From positions 1-18,988 of the forward strand of contig CAMLER010000015.1 of assembly GCA_946478915.1 (NCBI GenBank): a stretch of DNA of 18,988 nt, written 5' to 3'. Made by a program: the position numbers and the translations under genes. Shown in pieces: positions 7,328 to 13,844 of this stretch; position 1 is the first letter of the stretch; the number at the start of each line of letters is the position of its first letter. The notes beneath the pieces are model-generated. The model searched no databases. It was not told the DNA's origin and saw only the letters and a list, made by a program, of their open reading frames with translations. This DNA comes from an uncultured Chryseolinea sp. (GTDB lineage: Bacteria > Bacteroidota > Bacteroidia > Cytophagales > Cyclobacteriaceae).

Positions 7328-8575
7328 ATGACGACATCCCCTTCACCTTCCGTTCAATTTGACGTAGAAAAAATCAGGAAAGAATTTCCAATACTGCATC
7401 AGAAAGTTAACGGACACGATCTTGTATATTTTGATAACGCGGCCACTTCACAAAAACCGTTAACGGTAATCAACACGCTTATTGATTACTATACCGGATA
7501 CAACGCTAACATACATCGCGGCATACACACCCTTGCTGAGAAGGCTACCAAAGCTTACGAGGCCACCCGTGAAGCAGCGAGGCAGTTTATTAATGCAAAG
7601 CAGACAGAGGAAGTGATCTTCATTACGCGAGGCGTTACAGAAGCTATCAACCTTGTTGCTCATGCGTACGGCCGCAGTTTTATTCAGAAAAATGATGATA
7701 TCATCGTTTCCGAATTGGAGCACCACTCCAATATTGTTCCCTGGCAGATGGTGTGCGAACAAAAGAATGCAAATCTCAAAGTTATTCCGGTACGCGATAA
7801 TGGCGAGCTTGATTTGGAGGCCTTCAAGAAATTGCTTTCGAACAAAACAAAGCTTGTTGTTGTAAACCATGCGTCGAATGCTTTAGGAACCATCAATCCT
7901 GTCAAGGAAATGGCGCGGCTTGCACACGCGGCGGGAGCAGTTATCCTGGTCGATGGAGCGCAGGCAGCAGCCCATCTTCCGGTCGATGTTCAGGACCTTG
8001 ATTGTGACTTTTACTGTATTTCATCCCATAAGATGTACGGTCCAACTGGCGCCGGAATTCTTTATGGAAAGCGTGAGCTTCTTGAAAAAATGCCTCCGTT
8101 CTTTGGCGGCGGAGAAATGATAAAGGAAGTCACCTTTGCAAAGACCACATATAACGACCTTCCGTACAAATTTGAGGCGGGTACTCCTAACATCGGAGAC
8201 GTTGTGGCATTACGACCAGCGATTGAGTTTATCAACGGACTGGGCAAATCGCGCATCGCCGCACACGAGCATGAATTGTTGACATATGCCACAAGTCAGC
8301 TTGACGGCATCAAAGGCATCCGACTGGTTGGCACAGCGACTGAAAAAGTAAGCATCGTATCGTTCGTTGTTGAGGGCATACATCATTTCGATATTGGACA
8401 AATGTTGGATTCTCGTGGTATCGCTGTTCGAACGGGACATCATTGTGCACAGCCATTAATGGAACGGTTTGGAATAGAGGGAACAGTGCGGGCATCGTTC
8501 GCTGTTTATAATACCAGGAAGGAAATTGATAGGCTTGCGGAAGGTTTGGATCGGGTGATAAACTTTATGAAATAG
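7328..8575 (+). CDS. sufS: Cysteine desulfurase SufS (class II)
   Basis: The 415-aa PLP enzyme removes sulfur from L-cysteine, giving alanine and a protein persulfide for cluster assembly. PLP-site features are EHHSN (H132), the VDGAQAAAHLPVDV strand and loop (208-221), and the Schiff-base lysine in SSHKMYGPTG (K235). The persulfide cysteine lies in RTGHHCAQPLMERF (C373), in the short class-II loop that needs SufE as acceptor, which fits a sufE gene directly downstream. The start ATG lies 2 bp after the sufD stop. Its final stop-codon base is also the first base of an octanucleotide repeat array. Confidence 0.97.
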   Translation: MTTSPSPSVQFDVEKIRKEFPILHQKVNGHDLVYFDNAATSQKPLTVINTLIDYYTGYNANIHRGIHTLAEKATKAYEATREAARQFINAKQTEEVIFITRGVTEAINLVAHAYGRSFIQKNDDIIVSELEHHSNIVPWQMVCEQKNANLKVIPVRDNGELDLEAFKKLLSNKTKLVVVNHASNALGTINPVKEMARLAHAAGAVILVDGAQAAAHLPVDVQDLDCDFYCISSHKMYGPTGAGILYGKRELLEKMPPFFGGGEMIKEVTFAKTTYNDLPYKFEAGTPNIGDVVALRPAIEFINGLGKSRIAAHEHELLTYATSQLDGIKGIRLVGTATEKVSIVSFVVEGIHHFDIGQMLDSRGIAVRTGHHCAQPLMERFGIEGTVRASFAVYNTRKEIDRLAEGLDRVINFMK

Positions 8576-8614
8576 ATTGGAAGATTGAAAGATTGGAAGA
8601 TTGGAAGATTGGCA
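8575..8614. repeat. Octanucleotide tandem repeat (GATTGGAA)5
   Basis: Five 8-base units: GATTGGAA, GATTGAAA, GATTGGAA, GATTGGAA, GATTGGCA. The array starts on the last base of the sufS stop codon and fills much of the sufS-sufE gap. It creates a run of in-frame TTG codons that could wrongly be taken as sufE starts. Confidence 0.88.
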
Positions 8615-8660
8615 AATAACTGACAGGAAGCGTATCGTAAAAACTTTGGAGGCATTGCCC

Positions 8661-9098
8661 ATGACCATTGACGAAATCCAGGATGACATAATCAGTGAGT
8701 TCTCCCTACTCGAGGGTGATATGGAAATGACCATATTCTATATCATGGAGTTGGGCCAGAAGCTTCCGGAGCTGCCGTCATCCGATCGGATTGAAGCGAA
8801 TATAGTGAAAGGTTGCCAGTCAAAAGTATGGCTGACGGCGGGTCTTGATCCGAACAATACGATTTTATTCAAGGCCGATAGCAACACCGCTATCACTAAA
8901 GGACTAGTGAGCTTGCTGATACGGATCTTTAATGGCCAAACACCAGACGCCATATTAAATTCTGATCTGTATTTTATGCACAAGATCGGCATGGAACGAT
9001 TCATCGGGACACAGCGTTCCAATGGATTCGCCGCCATGATCAAGCAGATGAAACTGTATGCGCTTGCTTTCAAGACCAAAATGGAAGTCAAATCATGA
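8661..9098 (+). CDS. sufE: Sulfur acceptor protein SufE
   Basis: The 145-aa product takes the persulfide sulfur from SufS and passes it to SufB. The active cysteine is C52 in IVKGCQSKVWL, matching C51 of E. coli SufE (138 aa). LLEGDMEMTIFYIMELGQKL (17-36) and the C-terminal RSNGFAAMIKQM helix also fit the family. The open frame extends upstream to a TTG at 8601 inside the octamer repeat. The ATG at 8661 is preferred because it gives the usual family length and has TGGAGG about 9 bases before it, one of the few good ribosome-binding sites here. Its stop overlaps the start of the next gene (ATGA), which indicates coupling. Confidence 0.94.
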   Translation: MTIDEIQDDIISEFSLLEGDMEMTIFYIMELGQKLPELPSSDRIEANIVKGCQSKVWLTAGLDPNNTILFKADSNTAITKGLVSLLIRIFNGQTPDAILNSDLYFMHKIGMERFIGTQRSNGFAAMIKQMKLYALAFKTKMEVKS

Positions 9099-9445
9099 CA
9101 GAACCTACAAACAATATCGAACAACAAAATGCGCCGCCAGCTGAGAACTTGCAGGACAAAGTACTGGCTGCAATCAAGACCGTATACGATCCTGAAATAC
9201 CAGTCGACATCTATGAGCTCGGTTTGATTTATGAGATTAGTATCTACCCTGTGAACAACGTATTTATTCAGATGACATTGACCTCACCCTCATGCCCATC
9301 GGCTGAAGTTATTCCAGGAGAGGTTGAACAAAAAATTAAGGCGATCGAAGGCGTTAACGATGTTAAGGTAGAGGTGACTTTTGATCCACCCTACTCCCAA
9401 GATATGATGTCGGAGGCTGCCAAACTAGAACTAGGATTCCTGTAA
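9095..9445 (+). CDS. DUF59/MIP18-family SUF-associated assembly protein
   Basis: The 116-aa cytoplasmic protein has the two family motifs DPEIPVDIYELGLIY (32-46) and TSPSCPSAE (63-71, conserved C67). Members of this family (the SUF-associated, SufT/PaaD-like group) help mature or deliver Fe-S clusters to target proteins and are commonly encoded with suf genes. It overlaps sufE by four bases, so it is part of the same operon. The first 18 or so residues are a low-complexity polar extension. The precise client proteins cannot be inferred. The gene is often labelled paaD-like by homology, but there is no phenylacetate pathway here and the suf role is far more likely. Confidence 0.92.
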   Translation: MTEPTNNIEQQNAPPAENLQDKVLAAIKTVYDPEIPVDIYELGLIYEISIYPVNNVFIQMTLTSPSCPSAEVIPGEVEQKIKAIEGVNDVKVEVTFDPPYSQDMMSEAAKLELGFL

Positions 9446-9446
9446 A

Positions 9447-9473
9447 TTGTTAATATATCAAGCTTTAAATTTG
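9447..9473 (+). promoter_or_regulatory. Internal promoter before the bacilliredoxin gene
   Basis: TTG (9447-9449) and, after 16 bases, TAAATTTG (9466-9473), an exact -7 match, lie in the 38-bp gap after the DUF59 gene. Transcription would start only a few bases before the ATG at 9484, giving an almost leaderless mRNA. Confidence 0.5.
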
Positions 9474-9483
9474 CAATAAAATT

Positions 9484-9900
9484 ATGTACCCAGAACAATT
9501 AGTTGCCCCGATGCGAAATGATCTCACTAGCGTGGGCTTCACTGAAATTAAAACCCCTGAGGAAGTTGATGAAGTTCTAAATAACCAGAAAGGCACTACC
9601 CTGCTGGTAATCAATTCTGTTTGTGGCTGTGCTGCTGGCGCTGCCCGCCCGGGTGTTAAATGGGCACTTCATCATACCAATAAAAAGCCCGATCAACTGG
9701 CTACGGTATTCGCCGGTGTGGATAAGGAAGCCGTCGCAAAAGCAAGAGAATACACCCTGCCATACCCACCGTCATCTCCTTCAATCGCTTTGTTTAAAGA
9801 TGGCGAACTCGTTCATTTTGTAGAACGTCATCACATCGAAGGCCGGAACGCTCAAATGATTGGAGAGCATTTGCTGGAGGTTTTTGAGGAGTATTGTTAG
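9484..9900 (+). CDS. Bacilliredoxin (BrxA/BrxB, YphP/YqiW family)
   Basis: The 138-aa thioredoxin-fold protein has the family start MYPEQLVAPMRNDL and the redox motif SVCGCAAGAARPG (C47-G-C49). Characterised Firmicutes members remove bacillithiol from S-bacillithiolated proteins or act as thiol-disulfide oxidoreductases. In Bacteroidota the same family is frequent, and bacillithiol use has been reported or proposed in parts of the phylum. Its place directly behind the suf genes suggests a role in thiol protection during Fe-S assembly or oxidative stress; this is inference. It may be read both from the suf operon and from its own near-leaderless promoter. The last codons and stop merge into a heptamer repeat array (9894-9928). 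Confidence 0.92.
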   Translation: MYPEQLVAPMRNDLTSVGFTEIKTPEEVDEVLNNQKGTTLLVINSVCGCAAGAARPGVKWALHHTNKKPDQLATVFAGVDKEAVAKAREYTLPYPPSSPSIALFKDGELVHFVERHHIEGRNAQMIGEHLLEVFEEYC

Positions 9901-9928
9901 TTATTTGTTAATAGTTATTAGTTATTAG
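9894..9928. repeat. Heptanucleotide tandem repeat (TTATTAG family) overlapping a stop codon
   Basis: Five 7-base units: TTGTTAG, TTATTTG, TTAATAG, TTATTAG, TTATTAG. The first contains the last codon and the TAG stop of the bacilliredoxin gene. It is the same family, in reverse, as 3684-3718. Confidence 0.8.
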
Positions 9929-9998
9929 TTGGCTCGGCCTTTCAAGACTCTGTTGAGCAGGACCTTTCCAGACGCACTAAAAAACTATTAACAATTAA

Positions 9999-10011
9999 TC
10001 CTACTTTGTCA
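9999..10011. repeat. Solo copy of the TCCTACTTTGTCA motif
   Basis: Identical over 13 bases to the core of both terminal inverted repeats at 10145-10171 and 10334-10360, and in the same orientation as the left one. Confidence 0.75.
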
Positions 10012-10023
10012 AGTTAGAAAAAA

Positions 10024-10072
10024 GGAATAAGGTATAAGGAATAAGGTACAGGGTATAAGGTATAAGGTATAG
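10024..10072. repeat. Heptanucleotide tandem repeat (GGTATAA)7
   Basis: Seven consecutive 7-base units: GGAATAA, GGTATAA, GGAATAA, GGTACAG, GGTATAA, GGTATAA, GGTATAG. A shorter copy occurs in the opposite orientation at 16378-16391. Confidence 0.9.
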
Positions 10073-10144
10073 GGTGCGACTGAAGAAGATTTCAATTTCT
10101 TTTCCTATGGTGGAATTACATGCCAAACCCAATGAAGGATATTT

Positions 10145-10360
10145 TAGTTATTAGTCCTACTTTGTCAGCTTACACATTTACATAATAAGGATTGATGAAA
10201 TACAAGGTCACGACGGGCACAAAGTCCCACAACGGGCACGGCGAGAACTGCGTCGTGTTCGTGGTGCCTCTCTTTGTGGTCTTCGTGACCCTGCATTTAT
10301 TGAGCGCATTGGCAGTAGCCCATACACAATCACAAGTTGACAAAGTAGGACTATTAACTA
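10145..10360. mobile_element. MITE-like element: 27-bp terminal inverted repeats around a hairpin
   Basis: Bases 10145-10171 and 10334-10360 are inverted repeats of 27 bp with two mismatches, sharing the core TCCTACTTTGTCA. The 162-bp interior has no gene. It holds a long imperfect stem: GGTCACGA (10206-10213) pairs with TCGTGACC (10283-10290), CACAAAG (10218-10224) with CTTTGTG (10272-10278) and GGCAC (10235-10239) with GTGCC (10264-10268). The outer part of each repeat is made of TAGTTAT-type heptamers. No clear target-site duplication was found, so mobility is inferred from structure only. Lying between convergent genes, it could also act as a terminator for both. Confidence 0.5.
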
Positions 10361-10399
10361 TTAACGGATAACAGATAACGGATAACGGATAACGGATAA
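10351..10399. repeat. Heptanucleotide tandem repeat (CTATTAA)2(CGGATAA)5
   Basis: Seven units: CTATTAA twice, then CGGATAA, CAGATAA, and CGGATAA three times. It ends 4 bases before the stop codon of the DUF1080 gene. Confidence 0.9.
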
Positions 10400-10403
10400 C
10401 AGC

Positions 10404-11195
10404 CTAAAGTTCCTTAATCTTAATATTTCTAAAATAAACCGGGGCTCCATGATCCTGCAAAGCGATCGAACCAGTTTTGTACTTATTCCATCCTGGATAT
10501 TCCGTCCATTTGCTCTTCTTGTAACGTTCCTCGAAATCTGGACTTCCCTCTTCAAACTCTACAACCTTCTCCCCATTAAGCCAATGTTCAACGTGACCAT
10601 TGTTGTAAATAATCTTAGCTGTATTCCATTCGCCCACCGGATTTAACTTTTTCGAAGATGGAGCTGCATACATGTCGTAATTGCTGCCGGCTTTTTGTTC
10701 CTCTTTCAGAGGATCACCTTTCCATCCGGCATCATCCATGACCTGATATTCTGGCCCTGTATCAAACTCATGTGAGTACTCCGGCTTTTCAACAACATGA
10801 TAGTGGATACCACTGTTTCCACCAGGGGAAACCTTCCAATCAGCAACCAGTTCGAAATTACCATATTGTTTGATGGTGATCAGAGATCCGCCGATATTTG
10901 CGGTTCCCTCTGTCAGGCCCTGTCCATCACATTTGATTGCACCATTGTCAACACTCCATAAAGGACCAATGGTGTCATGGTTGTAACGTTTCCACCCATT
11001 GAGTGTACTTCCATCAAAAAGCAATTCCCATCCTTCGGCCTGCTCTTCCGCAGTCAGCGAATTTGGATTCGCTTCTGCGCCGGCTACGTCCGCGGATTCA
11101 GATGAACCTTCTTTGGTGGATTTCTGGCATCCGACAGTAAAGAGGAATGAAAGCCCCAGTGCCATCGCCAATAGTGAAGTTAGTTCTTTACGCAT
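10404..11195 (-). CDS. DUF1080 (3-keto-disaccharide hydrolase family) lipoprotein
   Basis: The 263-aa product begins with a lipoprotein signal peptide ending in the lipobox FTVGC (C23), followed by a polar Ser/Glu-rich linker (24-50), so it should be anchored in an outer or inner membrane facing the periplasm or surface. The rest is one DUF1080 concanavalin-like domain with LFDGSTLNGWK (59-69), GNSGIHYHV (126-134), EYQVMDDAGW (149-158) and the C-terminal GSIALQDHG...VYFRNIKIKEL (242-263). Characterised relatives hydrolyse or eliminate 3-keto-glycosides. Together with the TIM-barrel protein, sugar dehydrogenase and Gfo/Idh/MocA enzyme in the next 6 kb, a role in oxidative sugar breakdown is plausible. 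The substrate is unknown. Confidence 0.88.
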   Translation of the reverse strand: MRKELTSLLAMALGLSFLFTVGCQKSTKEGSSESADVAGAEANPNSLTAEEQAEGWELLFDGSTLNGWKRYNHDTIGPLWSVDNGAIKCDGQGLTEGTANIGGSLITIKQYGNFELVADWKVSPGGNSGIHYHVVEKPEYSHEFDTGPEYQVMDDAGWKGDPLKEEQKAGSNYDMYAAPSSKKLNPVGEWNTAKIIYNNGHVEHWLNGEKVVEFEEGSPDFEERYKKSKWTEYPGWNKYKTGSIALQDHGAPVYFRNIKIKEL

Positions 11196-11253
11196 AAGGT
11201 GGTTTTGTAGTTGTCTAAATGTACCAACAGGAATGTAAAACGCAAAACAATTG

Positions 11254-12456
11254 TTATGTGGAAGCCAAAGGCTTTTTTGTGGGCCGTCTATGGATAGAGC
11301 GAATGGTGGCGGCGAGAGCCCATATTATTAATGCCATACCACCAATCCCTACCAGAAATGCTGCGAACTCGGAACCGCTACAGGCTATGGAGCAAGTTAA
11401 CGAGGCAACCCCGAAGGTGAGAACAATTGCCGCAAGTATAGCTAACACAGTTAACGCTGTCTTTTTTGCTCTGGACATTTCTTTTGGTGGATCTTGCAAA
11501 AGGGTCTTCAATTTTTGTTTAAATTCTCTTTTGACGATGGATATTTTCTTGTTCACCTGTCCCTGGCGATCAGGCAGAGATATTTGGGCTACGGTCTGCG
11601 CATGGTGGGCCGTTTGCATACTGACATCAACTTGATTTCCGGCGTAGAGCATCACGATTGCGCCAGCTGTAAAAATCGAAGCGTCGTAAAATTTGCGTTC
11701 AAGAAATCCAAATGCGGGCGCTCCGGATGCAAAATACCGGGACGGATAAAATACAAAAGCGAATCCAAGCAAACCGAGAGAAGGTATACTGGCAAACTCC
11801 GGGATAGTATAACCAGCATTGTACAGTTCACCACCCAAAACCAGACACGCAGCACCTGTTGCCATTTTTACAACCACCACAGTCGAACGGGCTTTCAGTT
11901 TATTTTCTTTTCCCCATCGCGACAGGGACTTGGCTTGTCGTTGGAACAAGGCCATCGTGACGATGCCAAGTGCGCCTCCTAACAGGATTGTAGTCCATAC
12001 CGCTGTGTCGTTGCGAAATTCTACTAAGGTTGTTACGCTCTTCGAAGCAAGGCGTAATGGTTTGATCGTTTCATGATTCACTAGTATTGGATCAAGAAAG
12101 AATAATTCTCGAGATATCTCACCAGGGATCGCTGACGCCGGTCCTGCTGATACTAACGGAGGACTATATGCTTGAAGATCATCGACTTCGTTTTCAACAG
12201 AGGCTGGCAGTTCGGAAGGCACTGGTTTCGTATTTTTTCCCAGTAATGTCTTATTGTTGTTGGATTTCGCTAACAGTGATTTCCGCCGTTCATTGGTTCT
12301 TGCATGACGTTCGGCCGCCCTAATTTCTTTTCGTTGCTTCTTTATAAGAATCTCGCAGTCCAGGGTAGCATAACGCTGTGGAGTAGTAATACCACGTTGC
12401 CCGATGCATGCCGCAAGCAGCATTGAACAGAGGAGCACAATCGCCTTAAGCTTCAA
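11254..12456 (-). CDS. Unknown lipoprotein with six hydrophobic segments and a CSIACSG motif
   Basis: I do not recognise this gene. The open frame reaches back to 12630, but the TTG at 12456 is the likely start. It gives MKLKAIVLLCSMLLAAC, a textbook lipoprotein signal with lipobox LAAC (C17), whereas the upstream 58 codons look non-secretory. From TTG the product is 400 aa. It has a basic charged stretch (about 35-65), a Pro/Ser-rich region, hydrophobic segments near 154-171, 192-210, 223-238 and 260-272, a basic region (about 300-330), then two more hydrophobic segments (332-352 and 364-384) around CSIACSG (355-361). A C-terminal hydrophobic pair with such a Cys motif seems to recur in Bacteroidota membrane lipoproteins, by memory only. 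Its neighbours are sugar-oxidation genes on the same strand. Confidence 0.7.
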   Translation of the reverse strand: MKLKAIVLLCSMLLAACIGQRGITTPQRYATLDCEILIKKQRKEIRAAERHARTNERRKSLLAKSNNNKTLLGKNTKPVPSELPASVENEVDDLQAYSPPLVSAGPASAIPGEISRELFFLDPILVNHETIKPLRLASKSVTTLVEFRNDTAVWTTILLGGALGIVTMALFQRQAKSLSRWGKENKLKARSTVVVVKMATGAACLVLGGELYNAGYTIPEFASIPSLGLLGFAFVFYPSRYFASGAPAFGFLERKFYDASIFTAGAIVMLYAGNQVDVSMQTAHHAQTVAQISLPDRQGQVNKKISIVKREFKQKLKTLLQDPPKEMSRAKKTALTVLAILAAIVLTFGVASLTCSIACSGSEFAAFLVGIGGMALIIWALAATIRSIHRRPTKKPLAST

Positions 12457-12618
12457 TTGTAAATGGTTTAAGTTTTGGATTTTAGGAATGCAACGGCACT
12501 CTCGCACGGGCATCTGGAGTAAACTGAGATAGTGACATCTCAAGATATCAGACCAATTGAAGGTAAGGAGGGTAAACGATAGACACAACGAACAGGAGAA
12601 ATATTTTTTGCGGGTTGA

Positions 12619-12636
12619 GACGCGAAGCATCGCGTC
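12619..12636 (-). terminator. Palindromic hairpin GACGCGA-TGCT-TCGCGTC
   Basis: A perfect 7-bp, all-strong stem with a 4-base loop begins two bases past the stop of the TIM-barrel gene. No T-run follows on the minus strand (CAACCCGCAAAAAA), so it is either a weak or rho-assisted terminator or an intergenic palindromic repeat of the GACGCGA...TCGCGTC kind. Confidence 0.5.
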
Positions 12637-12637
12637 C

Positions 12638-13498
12638 CTAATGTGCGTAAACTGCAGTTATTTGCTCACGCAAATAACTGAACGCCGGACCTGCCTGGGT
12701 ATTTACATTTTCCCATCGGCATTCGATCATTATTTTATCGCGATATCCAATTTCTTTTAATGCAGAAAAATAGGGTTTGAAATCCTCCCCTTGTACCCCC
12801 GGAGGTGTGCGGCCGTTCTTTTCTGCAACCTCGCAGTACACCACATAGCCCTTAGCTTTTCTTATCACCTCGGGCCCTTCATCCTCTTTCAGCATATGGT
12901 ACACATCTACGCACAGCCGCAAATTTTTATGGTCTACTGCTTTCACAATGTTCAAAGCTTCGTCAAGCGTTGTTATGAAATTAGTTTCAGTGCTGTTTAA
13001 GCTTTCCAGTGCTAACGTTATCCCATATTTGTTGGCAATTTCTGCGATCTTCCTTGCAATAGTAATGAACTGCTGCTTCGCTGTATTGGGGTCGAAGCCT
13101 TCTGGGACTCGCCTTGATCCACCGCTACCCCAGATAATACGCTTAACATTTGCTTTGCCAGCTCTTTCGAATACCTTAGTCACATATTGAAGGATTGCCT
13201 GCTCATCAACGGCTGGGCCAACGACTTTTAATTCCCCCGGAATAAAAATGTTAAATGCGTAGAGCGGAACCTGACTGTTCTTTATTCTAACAAGATTGTC
13301 CTGAAACTGAGACTCTGTTATGGTCCGTGGAGAAATTAGCTTTCCGACAGATTCGACGATTCCGCGAAATCCGATGCTTTGAAGCAAACTATCATTTTCT
13401 ATGCTTTGGACCACACCAATTTCCGGTAACTCAATTTTTTTTTGAGCCTCAACATGGGTGAAGGCGAGCACAAGGAAGCTTATAATCAGAGTTTTCAT
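12638..13498 (-). CDS. Secreted sugar isomerase/epimerase-like TIM barrel protein
   Basis: The 286-aa product starts with a Sec signal peptide (MKTLIISFLVLAFTHVEAQ, cleavage after about residue 18) and continues as an AP-endonuclease-2/xylose-isomerase-like barrel. The expected metal ligands are visible at the ends of strands: E165 in LALESLN, D198 and H201 in LCVDVYHM, and E259 in IMIECRW. Cytoplasmic relatives isomerise or epimerise sugars. Exported Bacteroidota versions are found next to DUF1080 and Gfo/Idh/MocA genes and in studied cases act on 3-keto-glycosides. The signal peptide places it in the periplasm, on the same side as the DUF1080 lipoprotein. It is the first gene of the minus-strand group; the substrate is not known. 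Confidence 0.85.
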   Translation of the reverse strand: MKTLIISFLVLAFTHVEAQKKIELPEIGVVQSIENDSLLQSIGFRGIVESVGKLISPRTITESQFQDNLVRIKNSQVPLYAFNIFIPGELKVVGPAVDEQAILQYVTKVFERAGKANVKRIIWGSGGSRRVPEGFDPNTAKQQFITIARKIAEIANKYGITLALESLNSTETNFITTLDEALNIVKAVDHKNLRLCVDVYHMLKEDEGPEVIRKAKGYVVYCEVAEKNGRTPPGVQGEDFKPYFSALKEIGYRDKIMIECRWENVNTQAGPAFSYLREQITAVYAH

Positions 13499-13844
13499 TA
13501 ATCTAATGTAATTTATAATTACAAGATTACAACGACGATACTGACGAATGGCGCACCGTCACACTATTGACCTCCATTCTTTGCCACAGCCCCGGGGAAA
13601 TAAGTTCTCATTTACCCACCTCAGTGTTTCAGCCAGTTGTTCAAATCGGTTAAATATTTAAGTAGGCGGGTGTGGAATAAAAATTGATCATCCGTAATTC
13701 GAGTCGATTCCATTCCCATTACGAATCCCGGTACTATCCACATAGGGTAGATCATCGATGTATTATTGATACACAGAGCAATAGTGCGTTGAAAGTACAT
13801 TGTGATTGGGGGCATTGCCCCGCTTTATTTCGAATTGAAAAAAT
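13499..13844. other. 346-bp divergent intergenic region, no gene supported
   Basis: This gap separates the divergent TIM-barrel and sugar dehydrogenase genes, so promoters for both must lie here, but I found no exact TAnnTTTG box with good spacing. It holds a small hairpin, GGGGC-ATT-GCCCC (13809-13821), 24 bp before the dehydrogenase start, which could influence its translation or mRNA stability. A 64-codon minus-strand frame (13621-13815) has no recognisable similarity and is not called. Confidence 0.5.

Noticed and set aside
8601..8660. Upstream TTG start for sufE
   Set aside because: It lies inside the octamer repeat and adds 20 residues absent from the family; ATG 8661 has TGGAGG in front.
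10206..10290. Self-contained structured regulatory RNA (riboswitch) in the convergent gap
   Set aside because: It lies downstream of both flanking genes and inside matching inverted ends, which fits a MITE-like or terminator element better than a 5' leader element.
11494..11982. 162-codon plus-strand frame opposite the unknown lipoprotein
   Set aside because: The minus-strand frame has a lipoprotein signal and ordered hydrophobic segments; this one is rich in Cys, His and Arg with no recognisable domain.
13621..13815. 64-codon minus-strand frame in the divergent gap
   Set aside because: No recognisable domain, signal or ribosome-binding site, and it would occupy the space needed for promoters of both flanking genes. 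A degraded gene fragment cannot be excluded.
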